Assembly: GCF_003114815.1 (NCBI RefSeq)
Contig: NZ_BFAZ01000009.1
Span: 186,001 to 250,000, forward strand
Source: Leptospira ellinghausenii
GTDB lineage: Bacteria > Spirochaetota > Leptospiria > Leptospirales > Leptospiraceae
DNA length: 64,000 nt
Reading direction: 5' to 3'
The notes under the pieces were generated by a model. That model saw only the letters and a program-made list of their open reading frames with translations. It did not search any database and was not told the origin of the DNA. Position 1 is the stretch's first letter, and each line of letters opens with the position of its first letter. This document shows positions 36,488-45,050 of this stretch, piece after piece. Made by a program: the position numbers and the translations under genes.

Positions 36488-37720
36488 TTACATCTTTTGT
36501 ATGATTTGTTCTAGTAACGTTTTTAAGAATACAGGATTTGGTGTTCCACTTTCAATCTTACGATCGTTGATAAAAAGGGAAGGAGTTGATTGGATATTTA
36601 ATTTTTCTGCTTCGTCAATTTCTGCATTCAATTGGTTTTGAGCTTCTTTGGAAGCCATACAAGCCTTTAATGAGGAAACATTGAGACCAATGAGGTTTGC
36701 CAAATTCACAACACTCGCACCTGAATGAGCCACACCCTTCTCCAAGTTATCATACAAACCACGATACATCGGTTCAAATTTTCCTTGTTTGTCTGCACAA
36801 ATCGCAGCCATTGCAGCTACACAAGAAGTTGCCCCTGGTCTTGGTTGTTGCATGAGTCGGTTACAGGAACCATCCAAAGGAAAATTTTTATACACAACTT
36901 TTACCATTCCATCATACTCAGAAAGAACCGTGTGTAAAATATGGCTTGTATGAAGGCAGTGACCACAATTGTAATCAGCATACTTTACGATTGTGATGGG
37001 TGCATCTTTTTTTCCAATGAAAGGAGAACCTTGGGTTTTGATCCCAAGTGTTGGCTCTAAGAAGAAAACATCAATTTTTGATTGGATTTCCTTAGAATCC
37101 ATTCCACGAGATGTAGCAAGTGTATTCGAAGATTCACTTTTCACCCACATTTTACTAGATGCAAATCCAACTGAAAAACTAAAAAAGAAAACGAGTCCAA
37201 AAGTAGTCGTTCCTTCTTTTAAAGAAGATACAACATTTAGTTTTGGTTTCCCTTCTGTTTTCCATAACATAAATAAAATAGCTAATAGAGAGATGGTGAC
37301 TAGGTAAGTAATAAAACACAATTGGCAAATTGTGCCAATAATTCCCACTGAAATTCCAAAAAGAATCAGATCAAAAATAAATCCTAAAGCCAAAACAGGG
37401 AAAAGTAAGGATATTAGTTTTGTGACTTCATCAGAACTTGTACTTTTTGAAATGAGATAAAATGCATAAGTGATTAATCCATAAAATCCAAACCCAAGTA
37501 AGGCGATAGGAACATTTCCTAAAAATGGAATTCCAGGAATGGCTGAATAGGAACTTTCAGCGACTTTTAAACAAGAATCACCTCCACCTAATGCGGAACA
37601 AGCGGCTCTAGCTACATTATCAGTTCCAATTCCAAAATACTCTACTGCCAATAGGAACGAAAAAAGAAGTCCTAAAACTCCTACGACGAGACCACCGATT
37701 GCCAAATTCTTACGATTCAT
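36488..37720 (-). CDS. VKOR-DsbA fusion, disulfide-forming protein
   Basis: 410 residues. The N-terminal half is a VKOR domain with about five membrane segments: the loop Cys pair in RAACSALGGGDSCLKV and the active CxxC as CQLC in a membrane helix. The C-terminal half (about residues 230-410) is a DsbA-type thioredoxin fold with CGHC in YADYNCGHCLHTSH and the cis-Pro in QSTPSLFINDRKI. The fusion would oxidise periplasmic proteins and pass the electrons to quinone. Such fusions replace DsbB in several bacteria. The start is 3 bases from the hisA stop, so it may be co-transcribed with the his genes, with no obvious functional link. Confidence 0.93.
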   Translation of the reverse strand: MNRKNLAIGGLVVGVLGLLFSFLLAVEYFGIGTDNVARAACSALGGGDSCLKVAESSYSAIPGIPFLGNVPIALLGFGFYGLITYAFYLISKSTSSDEVTKLISLLFPVLALGFIFDLILFGISVGIIGTICQLCFITYLVTISLLAILFMLWKTEGKPKLNVVSSLKEGTTTFGLVFFFSFSVGFASSKMWVKSESSNTLATSRGMDSKEIQSKIDVFFLEPTLGIKTQGSPFIGKKDAPITIVKYADYNCGHCLHTSHILHTVLSEYDGMVKVVYKNFPLDGSCNRLMQQPRPGATSCVAAMAAICADKQGKFEPMYRGLYDNLEKGVAHSGASVVNLANLIGLNVSSLKACMASKEAQNQLNAEIDEAEKLNIQSTPSLFINDRKIESGTPNPVFLKTLLEQIIQKM

Positions 37721-37722
37721 TT

Positions 37723-38466
37723 TTACTTTTCCCTCTTTTGATTTAGAATCCTGATACTTTCTTTTAAATCTAATTTTCCTTCATAAATGGCTTTACCTGT
37801 GATGGCACCAAACAATTTTCCATTCGTTTTTTCAAATAAAGTTACTAAATCTTCAGTTTTAGAAACCCCACCAGAAGCAACTAATTGTAAATCAGGAAAT
37901 TCTGTGAGTAATTCAATGTACACATCTGTATTGGGTCCTTCCATCATTCCATCTTTGGATATGTCAGTGAAAATCACATGGCGGACACCCATTCCGTACA
38001 TCGTCTTTAAAAAATCTTTGTATAAAATTCCAGAATTGGTCTCCCAACCTTTGGTTCTCACATATCCATTTTTAGCATCAACGCCAATGACAATACGATT
38101 TTGCCCAAACATTTCTAAACCTTTTTGGACAACGTTCGGATCTTCCACAGCGACTGTGCCTAAAATAAAACGTGAAACTCCAAGCCCATCATAGAATTTC
38201 ATATTTTCGATGGAGCGAATTCCTCCACCTAATTCCAGTTCTACGGAACATTCTTCTTTGATTTTTTTGATTGTTTTTCCGTTTTCTGATTTTCCAGTTT
38301 TTGCCGCATTCAAATCAACTATATGGATGAGAGTTGCACCCTGTTTTTCAAACACTTGGATCATTTTTTCGGGGGAAGAAGAATAAACCGTTTTTTTAGA
38401 ATAGTCTCCCTGTAATAGGCGGACTGCTTCATTGTCGAGTAAGTCAATTGCTGGTAATACTAACAT
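37723..38466 (-). CDS. hisA: 1-(5-phosphoribosyl)-5-[(5-phosphoribosylamino)methylideneamino]imidazole-4-carboxamide isomerase
   Basis: 247 residues, a TIM barrel. The N-terminal catalytic Asp lies in VLPAIDLLDNEAVRLLQG, the second Asp in IVIGVDAKNGYVRTKG, and the phosphate loops are ELGGGIRS and VASGGVSK. GITGKAIYEGK-like ending (GAITGKAIYEGK) is standard. It catalyses the Amadori step of histidine synthesis in the cytoplasm. Its ATG shares one base with the hisH stop at 38466, so they are coupled. Gene order in the transcript is hisB, hisH, hisA, then the VKOR fusion; hisF is not in the window. Confidence 0.96.
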   Translation of the reverse strand: MLVLPAIDLLDNEAVRLLQGDYSKKTVYSSSPEKMIQVFEKQGATLIHIVDLNAAKTGKSENGKTIKKIKEECSVELELGGGIRSIENMKFYDGLGVSRFILGTVAVEDPNVVQKGLEMFGQNRIVIGVDAKNGYVRTKGWETNSGILYKDFLKTMYGMGVRHVIFTDISKDGMMEGPNTDVYIELLTEFPDLQLVASGGVSKTEDLVTLFEKTNGKLFGAITGKAIYEGKLDLKESIRILNQKREK

Positions 38467-39092
38467 TAGAGTTCAATAAAATTTTTTAGGATTCCAAGCC
38501 CAATTTTGTCTGATTTTTCTGGATGGAATTGTGTTCCAAAAATTGTCTCCTTTTCTACAACAGCCGGGAACGATTCTCCATAATAATGGCAGTTAGCTGT
38601 AATATCCAACCTGTCAACGCCAACAGGCCTGTAGGAATGAATAAAATACATAAAGGATTCGTTTGGGATTCCTTTTAAAAGTTTTGTGTTTTTTGGTTTG
38701 ATATCAAAGAGTTTGTTCCAACCCATATGAGGAACTTTGAGATTGGGTTTACCCTCAAACTTTCTGATTTTGCCTCTGATAAGTCCAAGCCCAGAAATTG
38801 TAGAACCAATTTTATTGGTTTCATCTGAGTCTTCAAATAACACTTGATAACCGATACAAATACCAAATAAATATTTTTTTGCAGCGACATGCTCTTTGAT
38901 AATAGAAACAAATCCTAGTTCGTTAAGGTTTTCCATCGCTTTGTCAAAATGTCCATCACCTGGTAAGATGATTTTATCCGCCGATTTTACTTTGTTCGGA
39001 TCACTTGTAAAAATAAAATCATCAGTATGCAAAGAAACTGCTTTTAATAGGGAATGGATATTCCCCATTCCAAAATCTAAAACAGCAATCAC
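38466..39092 (-). CDS. hisH: Imidazole glycerol phosphate synthase, glutamine amidotransferase subunit
   Basis: 208 residues of the class I glutaminase fold. The catalytic Cys is in [13 protein letters not shown], and His and Glu are in [14 protein letters not shown]-terminal [12 protein letters not shown] and the [13 protein letters not shown] block are HisH-typical. HisH supplies ammonia to HisF; HisF must lie elsewhere. The start overlaps the hisB stop by 4 bases. Length is normal for the family. Confidence 0.96.
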   Translation of the reverse strand: MIAVLDFGMGNIHSLLKAVSLHTDDFIFTSDPNKVKSADKIILPGDGHFDKAMENLNELGFVSIIKEHVAAKKYLFGICIGYQVLFEDSDETNKIGSTISGLGLIRGKIRKFEGKPNLKVPHMGWNKLFDIKPKNTKLLKGIPNESFMYFIHSYRPVGVDRLDITANCHYYGESFPAVVEKETIFGTQFHPEKSDKIGLGILKNFIEL

Positions 39093-39682
39093 TCGAGCAT
39101 TCCCTTTGTAGAAGGGATCTGGTCTTTGGCACCTGAATCAATCGAAATTGCTTGGCGTAATGCTTTTCCTAAGGCCTTAAATATAGATTCGTGGATGTGA
39201 TGTCTGTTTTCACCATAATGTACCACAACATGTAGGTTCATTTTTGCATTCAGTGCTAGTTTTTGTAAAAACTCTAACGTAAGTTCGGCGTCGTAAATTC
39301 CAAACTTCCCATCCAGTGCAGGTCCAGTATATTTAAAATAAAATCTTCCACCTAAGTCAACTGCCACAGTTGTTAAAACTTCATCCATAGGAAGGGTGAA
39401 ATTTCCATACCGAAAGATTCCTTTTTTGTCCCCGAGTTGGGTGTGGATCATTTGTCCAAGTAAAATGGCTGTGTCTTCCACGGAATGGTGGCAATCAATA
39501 CCAATGTCCCCACGAAGTTTTAAGTCCATATCAATGAGACCATGTTTGGCTATATGAGAGAGCATATGCTCGAAAAAAGGGATTTCTGTATCGAATGAAT
39601 AAACACCACTGCCTCGGAGGTTTAGGTCCAAGCGGATGTCCGTTTCGGATGTTTTTCTGGATTCCACCATATTCCTAAGCAT
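39089..39682 (-). CDS. hisB: Imidazoleglycerol-phosphate dehydratase
   Basis: 197 residues, the monofunctional dehydratase without the phosphatase domain of E. coli HisB. Metal-binding motifs are visible: [24 protein letters not shown] and [15 protein letters not shown]. The Glu and His residues coordinate two Mn ions. It carries out the sixth step of histidine synthesis. The start at 39682 (MLRN) has a second Met at residue 5, which is equally possible. First gene of the hisB-hisH-hisA run; a short possible membrane ORF lies upstream. Confidence 0.96.
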   Translation of the reverse strand: MLRNMVESRKTSETDIRLDLNLRGSGVYSFDTEIPFFEHMLSHIAKHGLIDMDLKLRGDIGIDCHHSVEDTAILLGQMIHTQLGDKKGIFRYGNFTLPMDEVLTTVAVDLGGRFYFKYTGPALDGKFGIYDAELTLEFLQKLALNAKMNLHVVVHYGENRHHIHESIFKALGKALRQAISIDSGAKDQIPSTKGMLE

Positions 39683-39724
39683 GTTTGGTAGAAAACCCTG
39701 ATGTCAAGAGAGAATGTAAACGAT

Positions 39725-39883
39725 TTAGGAAGCGAGGCTCAAAACACCTACCAAATTATAACCGATAAATACCCAAAAACAATATACCAATGCGACCAAT
39801 ACAAAAAGCAAAATCCGTATCCAACGTGAGTCCAAATATGTCCCTCTATTGGAACTAACAAACCAGGCAAAAATCCTTCTCAA
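39725..39883 (-). CDS. Possible small membrane protein
   Basis: A 52-codon reading with a TTG start at 39883, ending at 39725. The last half is strongly hydrophobic (RILLFVLVALVYCFWVFIGY), enough for one membrane helix, preceded by a basic segment. It fills the gap between the 39925-40392 gene and hisB. No ATG or clear ribosome site is seen and the frame is open further upstream, so it may start elsewhere or not be real. Confidence 0.3.
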   Translation of the reverse strand: MRRIFAWFVSSNRGTYLDSRWIRILLFVLVALVYCFWVFIGYNLVGVLSLAS

Positions 39884-39924
39884 AATTTTAGGGAAATCCG
39901 TCCTTTTTTTCTGAAATTTCCCCT

Positions 39925-40392
39925 TTATTTTCCAAACCTTTGGTTGAACATTCGGATGAGTTCTGAAATCGAATCTTCCACATATTTGAAATGTTTAGGT
40001 TTCATCGGATCGAGTGGCATCATGTCATGGATCTTTTTATAACGATCGAAGGATTCGCGAATGTATTCCATATACTTTTGGCTCGTGATTCCATACCGTT
40101 TGAAAATCGCCTCGTTTTCGACAAACATTCGTTTGAATTCATCTGCATAATTGCCATCGTTCAAAAAATAGTACCGCAAATCAGATTTTGCCTGAGAAAA
40201 GGCAATGTCGATATTGGTGATGAATTTGGAAGATTTGGAAGTCTCTGTAACAACTTGGCTTTGTGAAGACAATTTAGAAGCTGCTTGTTCAATTGCCTTC
40301 TGCTCGGAAACACGCTTTTCCTTCTCGAAGTCTTTTGCTAATTTTTCGCGTTTTAATACCTCATCCACAGAGGACTTTTTTTCTTCAGGCAT
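39925..40392 (-). CDS. Hypothetical protein, helical
   Basis: 155 residues, no signal peptide. The first 60 residues are highly charged and probably coiled (EEKKSSVDEVLKREKLAKDF). The second part is more globular (SDLRYYFLNDGNYADEFKRM, EYIRESFDRYKKIHDMMPLD). It lies about 50 bases downstream of the rhomboid gene on the same strand. I do not recognise a family. Its reading frame is clean and protein-like, so a real gene is likely. Confidence 0.6.
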   Translation of the reverse strand: MPEEKKSSVDEVLKREKLAKDFEKEKRVSEQKAIEQAASKLSSQSQVVTETSKSSKFITNIDIAFSQAKSDLRYYFLNDGNYADEFKRMFVENEAIFKRYGITSQKYMEYIRESFDRYKKIHDMMPLDPMKPKHFKYVEDSISELIRMFNQRFGK

Positions 40393-40441
40393 AGTTTCAT
40401 TATCCCCATCTCAAATGAGTGTCAAGGATTTAGACGAAAAA

Positions 40442-41395
40442 TTACTCCTGAACCTTTCGTAAGGCACAATTTGGCAACCACTCACACCGTAAACAAATGG
40501 GATCTTCGGTATTATACGTAGAGGGAGGGCAAATATTAGCGTTTTCCACTTGTAATGGTTGTAAATAATGAATGACCGAAGTTCGATCTTTTTTGGATTC
40601 AATTTGTCGTAAGACAGTTTCATTGAGTTTTTTTTGGTCCAAAAACAAATCTTCCACAGGTACCAGTTTTGGTTTTTGTTGTGGGACTGATTCTGATTGC
40701 CTTGTTGATTCCCATTCCATTCCAGGAAGGTATGGCATTGTCGTTGGTAAAAATTGTTTGGGAAACAGTTTCACAAGTAACCAAGCAGTCACGGCACCAC
40801 CCAAGTGGCAGGTATTCGAAATAGGTGCATTCCCAAATTGGGAAATCAAATACCCAATCACAAGAGATACCCATACAGCATTTTTAGCCTTCACTGGAAA
40901 AATGAATAATAATAACTCTGCATTTGGGTAGAATAAACCAAATAACGCAAGTAAGCCGAAAACTGCACCCGAGGCACCGATTGTTTGAGAGGTCATGGAC
41001 TCTAATAGGGAAATTCCACCACCTAACATAACATTCAAATATGCGGAACTTACTACAAAAATACCCGCACCAATTTGTGATAAAAAATATAAAATGATAA
41101 ACTTTGTTTTCCCAATGATCGGTATGATGTTACTTCCTAACATATACATTGCATACATATTAAACAAAAGATGGATCGGTAATAATCCAACCTCATGTAA
41201 AAATCCATAGGTTAGTATTTGCCAAATTTCGCCACTGAGTACAAAGTCAGGAGTGAGTCCAAATCGAAAGATCAATTGTTGGTTTGCAAAGTATTGTAAA
41301 AAAAAGATAATACAATTGAGGATTAAAATTACATTCAAAGGATGAAGGATCGGATTCCCGAACAAACTAGGGCCCTGGCTTCGATTTCTACTCAT
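40442..41395 (-). CDS. Rhomboid-family protein with Cys-rich tail
   Basis: 317 residues, about six membrane segments. The serine protease dyad is visible: Ser in IGASGAVFGLLALFG and His in TCHLGGAVTAWLL. The L1/N-terminal region has FGLTPDFVLSGEIWQILTYG, followed by LPIHLLFNMYAMYMLG, both family-typical. The C-terminal 80 residues are cytosolic-like and end in ENANICPPS, DPICLRCEWLPNCALRK, a run of four Cys (C, CxxC, C) that could bind a metal or iron-sulfur cluster. This tail is unusual for a rhomboid. The substrate is unknown. Confidence 0.85.
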   Translation of the reverse strand: MSRNRSQGPSLFGNPILHPLNVILILNCIIFFLQYFANQQLIFRFGLTPDFVLSGEIWQILTYGFLHEVGLLPIHLLFNMYAMYMLGSNIIPIIGKTKFIILYFLSQIGAGIFVVSSAYLNVMLGGGISLLESMTSQTIGASGAVFGLLALFGLFYPNAELLLFIFPVKAKNAVWVSLVIGYLISQFGNAPISNTCHLGGAVTAWLLVKLFPKQFLPTTMPYLPGMEWESTRQSESVPQQKPKLVPVEDLFLDQKKLNETVLRQIESKKDRTSVIHYLQPLQVENANICPPSTYNTEDPICLRCEWLPNCALRKVQE

Positions 41396-41439
41396 GGTAC
41401 TTCCAAAATTTAGAGTCTAGGGAAAGAAACAAGGGAAAT

Positions 41440-41471
41440 AAAAAAAGGGGGAATCCTTTCGGAAGCCCCCC
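41440..41471 (-). terminator. Terminator after the Crp/Fnr-type gene
   Basis: On the minus strand GGGGGCTTCC can pair with GGATTCCCCC around GAAA (two internal mismatches), then a T-run of six to seven bases. It is placed about 100 bases past the regulator's stop, downstream of the small ORF candidate. Confidence 0.65.
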
Positions 41472-41480
41472 GGGAGTGAT

Positions 41481-41582
41481 TTAAGGTAAAATCAGGCAAC
41501 AGACCCTACCTTGATTATCAATCACTTCTACCATCGGAAATCCATGGCACTTGCTTAATAGCTGGGAGAAAAATTTAGGCAA
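41481..41582 (-). CDS. Candidate small protein, 33 residues, overlapping the regulator gene
   Basis: A TTG-start reading of 33 codons that begins at the end of the Crp/Fnr-type gene in another frame and ends just before the terminator at 41440-41471. The last part (FPMVEVIDNQGRVCCLILP) looks like a compact, conserved-type sequence with a CC pair and one more Cys. An ATG start would give only 17 residues. There is no clear ribosome site, so it is a suggestion only. Confidence 0.35.
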   Translation of the reverse strand: MPKFFSQLLSKCHGFPMVEVIDNQGRVCCLILP

Positions 41583-42273
41583 TTTTTGAAAGAGAATACA
41601 ACGCATCTCTGTTCAGAATGTCGATGCGGTTTTTGTCGACGGAGATAAATTCTCGGGCTTTGAGATCCGAAAGCGCCCGTACCAAGGTTTCCGTTTTTGT
41701 ACCAATGAAAGTCGCAAGTACATCCCTTGTGACTTTTAATTCCACATGGTTTTTTCGTCCTTGGGCATTGTCTAAAACAATGAGGATCTCTGCTAATTTT
41801 TCATGAACTTGTTTGGTCCCAAGAGAGACCACATGTTCTTCCATCTCACGCCACTCTTTGGCCATTTGTCGGAATACTTCTTTTTGGAAATTACTATCAT
41901 CTTTGACCAGAGCATCAATGAGTGCTCCTGTGATGTAACAAGCGTGAGTGTCCTCAACTGCGACAACATTATGGTGGGAAATGGAATCAGAAATACAATC
42001 ACGAAATCCAACCCAATCACCAGGCCCACTCAATCGGAGGGTTTGTTCTTTCCCACTGGCGAGTTGCACATAACTGCGTACGAGTCCTGATTTGATGAAA
42101 AAAAATCCTTCGGCCTTTACTCCTGCAGTGACGAGGTGTTTACCACGAGGGAAGATCGTAAAATCTTTCCCTGCATTGATTCGTTCAATTGTTTCATGAG
42201 CAGCACAATGGAGCACATTATGATTTTTATAATCACATACAAAACAATCAGGATTGAGTGGAAGGTCAGACAT
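41575..42273 (-). CDS. Crp/Fnr-family regulator with N-terminal Cys cluster
   Basis: 232 residues from the Met at 42273 (MSDLPLNPDCFVC); the frame has 14 more codons upstream, which look less likely. A cyclic-nucleotide-type sensor domain (FPRGKHLVTAGVKAEGFFFI, SGLVRSYVQL, LSGPGDWVGFRD) is followed by a Crp-type HTH (VTRDVLATFIGTKTETLVRA, LSDLKAREFI). The N-terminus has Cys in DCFVCDYKNHNVLHC, i.e. a CxxC plus a third Cys, and another Cys lies in GFRDCISDS. This is the general layout of oxygen-sensing FNR, which binds a 4Fe-4S cluster with four Cys. Spacing differs from E. coli FNR. Targets are unknown. Confidence 0.88.
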   Translation of the reverse strand: MSDLPLNPDCFVCDYKNHNVLHCAAHETIERINAGKDFTIFPRGKHLVTAGVKAEGFFFIKSGLVRSYVQLASGKEQTLRLSGPGDWVGFRDCISDSISHHNVVAVEDTHACYITGALIDALVKDDSNFQKEVFRQMAKEWREMEEHVVSLGTKQVHEKLAEILIVLDNAQGRKNHVELKVTRDVLATFIGTKTETLVRALSDLKAREFISVDKNRIDILNRDALYSLSKIA

Positions 42274-42338
42274 CGAACTTTTATGTAACCCCTTACCAGT
42301 CGCTTGTCGAGACAAAATTTTAGAAACTTTCTAAAATT

Positions 42339-43157
42339 TTATTTACCCTTAAATTTAGGATCTCGTTTTTCTATAATACTCTGGATGGTCTCTTTAAAGT
42401 CATCTGAGATAAAGTTTCGCGCTTGTGATTCCGCTTCTTTTTTCAATGCCGAATCCAGCTGTTTCCAGGAATACAAATTTTGTTTGAGTTCTTGTAAGGC
42501 AAGTGGAGCGGCTTTTGATAAGGAAAGGGCAAGATCCATAGCACGTTCATACACTGATGTTTTAGGAACGGCATCTAATGCAAGACCCCACTCCTTTGCC
42601 ATCTCCCCGTTAAAAGTTTCACCCGTGAAGAGTAACCTACCACCTAAACTTTTCCCTAAAAGTTCTGGGGCAAGGAAACTCGAACCCATACCAGGGTGGA
42701 TCCCCAATCGGACAAAATTAAACGAATACTTTCCATCACTTGCGAAAATACGTAAGTCACATCCAAACGTTAAGGAAAGACCTGCACCAATTGCATGTCC
42801 GTTGACTGCAGCAATGACAGGAACTGGAAGTTTTCTCACGGACAAAAAGAAACCATAGAACTTTCTCATATCACGTCTGTTTTGCGAAAAACTTTTCTCT
42901 GAAAAAGATCGTAATAAATTCAGATCTCCACCTGCGCAGAATACATCACTGCGACCAGATATTATAACGGCTCTTGGTAATTTTTTTTGTTTGCGAATGG
43001 AATGGATGATGTCAGCAAATTCCTCCCCCATTTTCCATGTCATGGAATTACGGGAAGAAGGGTTGTCTAAGAAGATGGAAAGGATGGTTCCATCTTCTGT
43101 TTCACGGGATTCTATTTCTAGGAATTCATACTCTTTGGATTCAAATCGCGATTTCAT
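42339..43157 (-). CDS. Enoyl-CoA hydratase/isomerase family protein
   Basis: 272 residues of the crotonase fold. N-terminal FLDNPSSRNSMTWKMGEEFAD, oxyanion-hole segment FCAGGDLNLL, and VNGHAIGAGLSLTFGCDLRI are the main signatures, followed by LGIHPGMGSSFLAPELLGK and RLLFTGETFNGEMAKEWGL. The ExG-type acidic pair of true hydratases is not obvious, so it might be an isomerase or another crotonase. It works on acyl-CoA thioesters, probably in fatty-acid degradation. Its start overlaps the upstream gene by 17 bases. Confidence 0.9.
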   Translation of the reverse strand: MKSRFESKEYEFLEIESRETEDGTILSIFLDNPSSRNSMTWKMGEEFADIIHSIRKQKKLPRAVIISGRSDVFCAGGDLNLLRSFSEKSFSQNRRDMRKFYGFFLSVRKLPVPVIAAVNGHAIGAGLSLTFGCDLRIFASDGKYSFNFVRLGIHPGMGSSFLAPELLGKSLGGRLLFTGETFNGEMAKEWGLALDAVPKTSVYERAMDLALSLSKAAPLALQELKQNLYSWKQLDSALKKEAESQARNFISDDFKETIQSIIEKRDPKFKGK

Positions 43158-43707
43158 CTATCTGAAAGGATTCGTACCAGGCTTTATCTTGTAAAGATAA
43201 AGGTTTTTTCCCGATCTCCATATTTTCAAAGTAATTGAGTAAAATTTCTAAGTGTTGGCTTTCCAAATTTTGATTTGGCAAAGCAGAATCAATGCCTTTG
43301 CTAAACAATACATCAGCTCTGATTTTGTCTTTGTAGTGGTCTGGTTTTCCAGAAAAAATCAAATGCGAAGAAATCAAATCGAATCGGATTGTATCGATAA
43401 TCCTGCGAAGTGAATCTTCTGATTCTAAATAATAACGAGATGCTACTTCCGTTTGGAAGTAATCACCCCAAGTGATGAGATCAGGGAGAGATCCTGTTTT
43501 TTCCAAAATTTTCTTTTGGGCCTCTTCATCAGTGTACAAACAGCCTGCAAATCGTTCCACTATGGAATGGAGTTCTGACAGAATGGCTACCTTTTCAGGA
43601 TTTAAGAGTCCTTGTCGGATCATTGGCATCAGCTCAGGATTTACATGTTTGGGGAGAGTTAGTTCCATATACTTCCCATTTCGGCGGATTCTGTCGTTTT
43701 CTGGCAT
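43141..43707 (-). CDS. Conserved-looking hypothetical protein
   Basis: 188 residues, soluble, no motif that I recognise. Segments such as HSIVERFAGCLYTDEEAQKK and DTIRFDLISSHLIFSGKPDH look like a compact helical domain. Start candidates are the ATG at 43707 and the Met at 43668. It overlaps the start of the enoyl-CoA hydratase gene by 17 bases, so the two are probably translated together, and it is divergent from the PilZ-type gene about 50 bases away. Confidence 0.6.
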   Translation of the reverse strand: MPENDRIRRNGKYMELTLPKHVNPELMPMIRQGLLNPEKVAILSELHSIVERFAGCLYTDEEAQKKILEKTGSLPDLITWGDYFQTEVASRYYLESEDSLRRIIDTIRFDLISSHLIFSGKPDHYKDKIRADVLFSKGIDSALPNQNLESQHLEILLNYFENMEIGKKPLSLQDKAWYESFQIDEIAI

Positions 43708-43760
43708 ATTTTCTCTGCCAGAAAATCAGTTTTAGACCTCTAAAAATCGATAATTTTAGT

Positions 43761-45050
43761 ATGGCAATCGGCAGAACGGATTCGATGCAGGAACTCATCA
43801 CGATTTTAGAATCGTTATTCGATGAGACGATTATTGGATCTGATGTCAATATTGTTAAACACCTCTTTTACTATCTAAAAGCTGACAACAGAGAGTTTGA
43901 ATTTATCTATGAAGAGGATAACTTAGTTGCTGCTGTGGAGGAAATTGAGGCTCATACAGTCACTCTAATGATCCCTGACCTCGTCGAAAAAGGTTCCCGC
44001 AGAGCCCGAGTTCGATTTGAGGTGATGAACATCAATTATCAGTTTGAAGTTGTCATCCTTGATATCCAAAAAGACCAAATTGTCATCAAAACTCCAACGG
44101 AGTTACAATCTTACCAACTAAGAACGAATAAACGGATCCCAGTTGATGATTTGTTCATGAACTTTATCATTCTCTTTCGAAGTTTGTCTGGAGGTTCAAG
44201 GGAAGTTGGAAAGAACCTTTATGCAGAAAGCAGGTTCCCTCACCTAATGAAGGAAGTACGAAAAGATAGGCCAGACAGTAAACTCATCAATATTATGTTA
44301 ACCGAGGCAATCGAAAGGATTTCTAAAGATTATGAAATTCATTTTTACAAAGAAGATGAAAAATTAAACGAATTTGAGGATTTTATAAAAAAAACGATTC
44401 TACGTACTGGGAAAACTATTTATATCCCCGATTGTAATCGTATCACTTCCTATATCAATGAGCCAAAAGATGATGTGTTATTTAATTATTATTCTGAACA
44501 CAAAGAGATGGCAAAGGAATTAGGTGATGAATTTGCATTGGATTTTTTTGAATCCATGAGAAAACATGAATCTCGAAATTTTTATGTTTCATATATCATT
44601 ACTCCAATCCGATTGTATGAAGATGTTGTTGGTTATATCAAAGTATATTCCACAGCAATGGAACGTTTTACAATCTCACAAAACCAAGCAATTTATATTT
44701 TTGAGTTAGCTGAAATCATCAGTTATGTATTCACAAAAATTGCAATTCAGTATGGAAGTTATGAAACCATGCAATCCACAACCAAAGTTGTTGATATATC
44801 TTTAGATGGTTTGCTTTTTGAAATATATGACAAACGACTGTTTCATTATTTAAAACGTCACAATATCATCAAAATGTTTATCCCTTTAAACAAAGAAAGA
44901 ACCATGATCCTTCGTGGGGAAATCATTCGTTTTTTAGATAAGGGTGATCATTACCACCTAGGTGTGAATTATTTTAGTTCAGCGCCAGATGATATGTTAT
45001 TCTTAGAATCTTATTTGTTTGAAAAAAGTATGAAAATTCTCTCAGAGTAA
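43761..45050 (+). CDS. PilZ/GAF-like c-di-GMP-type protein (DUF1577-like)
   Basis: 429 residues from the ATG at 43761; the open frame reaches 46 codons further back but those overlap the divergent gene. Residues 1-110 look like a YcgR-N-type strand-rich domain (VTLMIPDLVEKGSRRARVRF). Arg121-Arg125 in LRTNKRIPV gives the RxxxR motif of PilZ domains. About 200 residues of GAF-like sequence follow (TGKTIYIPDCNRITSYIN, YVSYIITPIRL, VVGYIKVYST). The second PilZ motif, DISLDGLLFEI (Asp345-Gly350, DxSxxG), comes only after that. So the PilZ fold appears interrupted by a GAF-like insert. I recall Leptospira DUF1577 proteins as similar, but I could not check this. No membrane segment. It is convergent with the TPR gene, with a 9-base overlap. 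Confidence 0.75.
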   Translation: MAIGRTDSMQELITILESLFDETIIGSDVNIVKHLFYYLKADNREFEFIYEEDNLVAAVEEIEAHTVTLMIPDLVEKGSRRARVRFEVMNINYQFEVVILDIQKDQIVIKTPTELQSYQLRTNKRIPVDDLFMNFIILFRSLSGGSREVGKNLYAESRFPHLMKEVRKDRPDSKLINIMLTEAIERISKDYEIHFYKEDEKLNEFEDFIKKTILRTGKTIYIPDCNRITSYINEPKDDVLFNYYSEHKEMAKELGDEFALDFFESMRKHESRNFYVSYIITPIRLYEDVVGYIKVYSTAMERFTISQNQAIYIFELAEIISYVFTKIAIQYGSYETMQSTTKVVDISLDGLLFEIYDKRLFHYLKRHNIIKMFIPLNKERTMILRGEIIRFLDKGDHYHLGVNYFSSAPDDMLFLESYLFEKSMKILSE

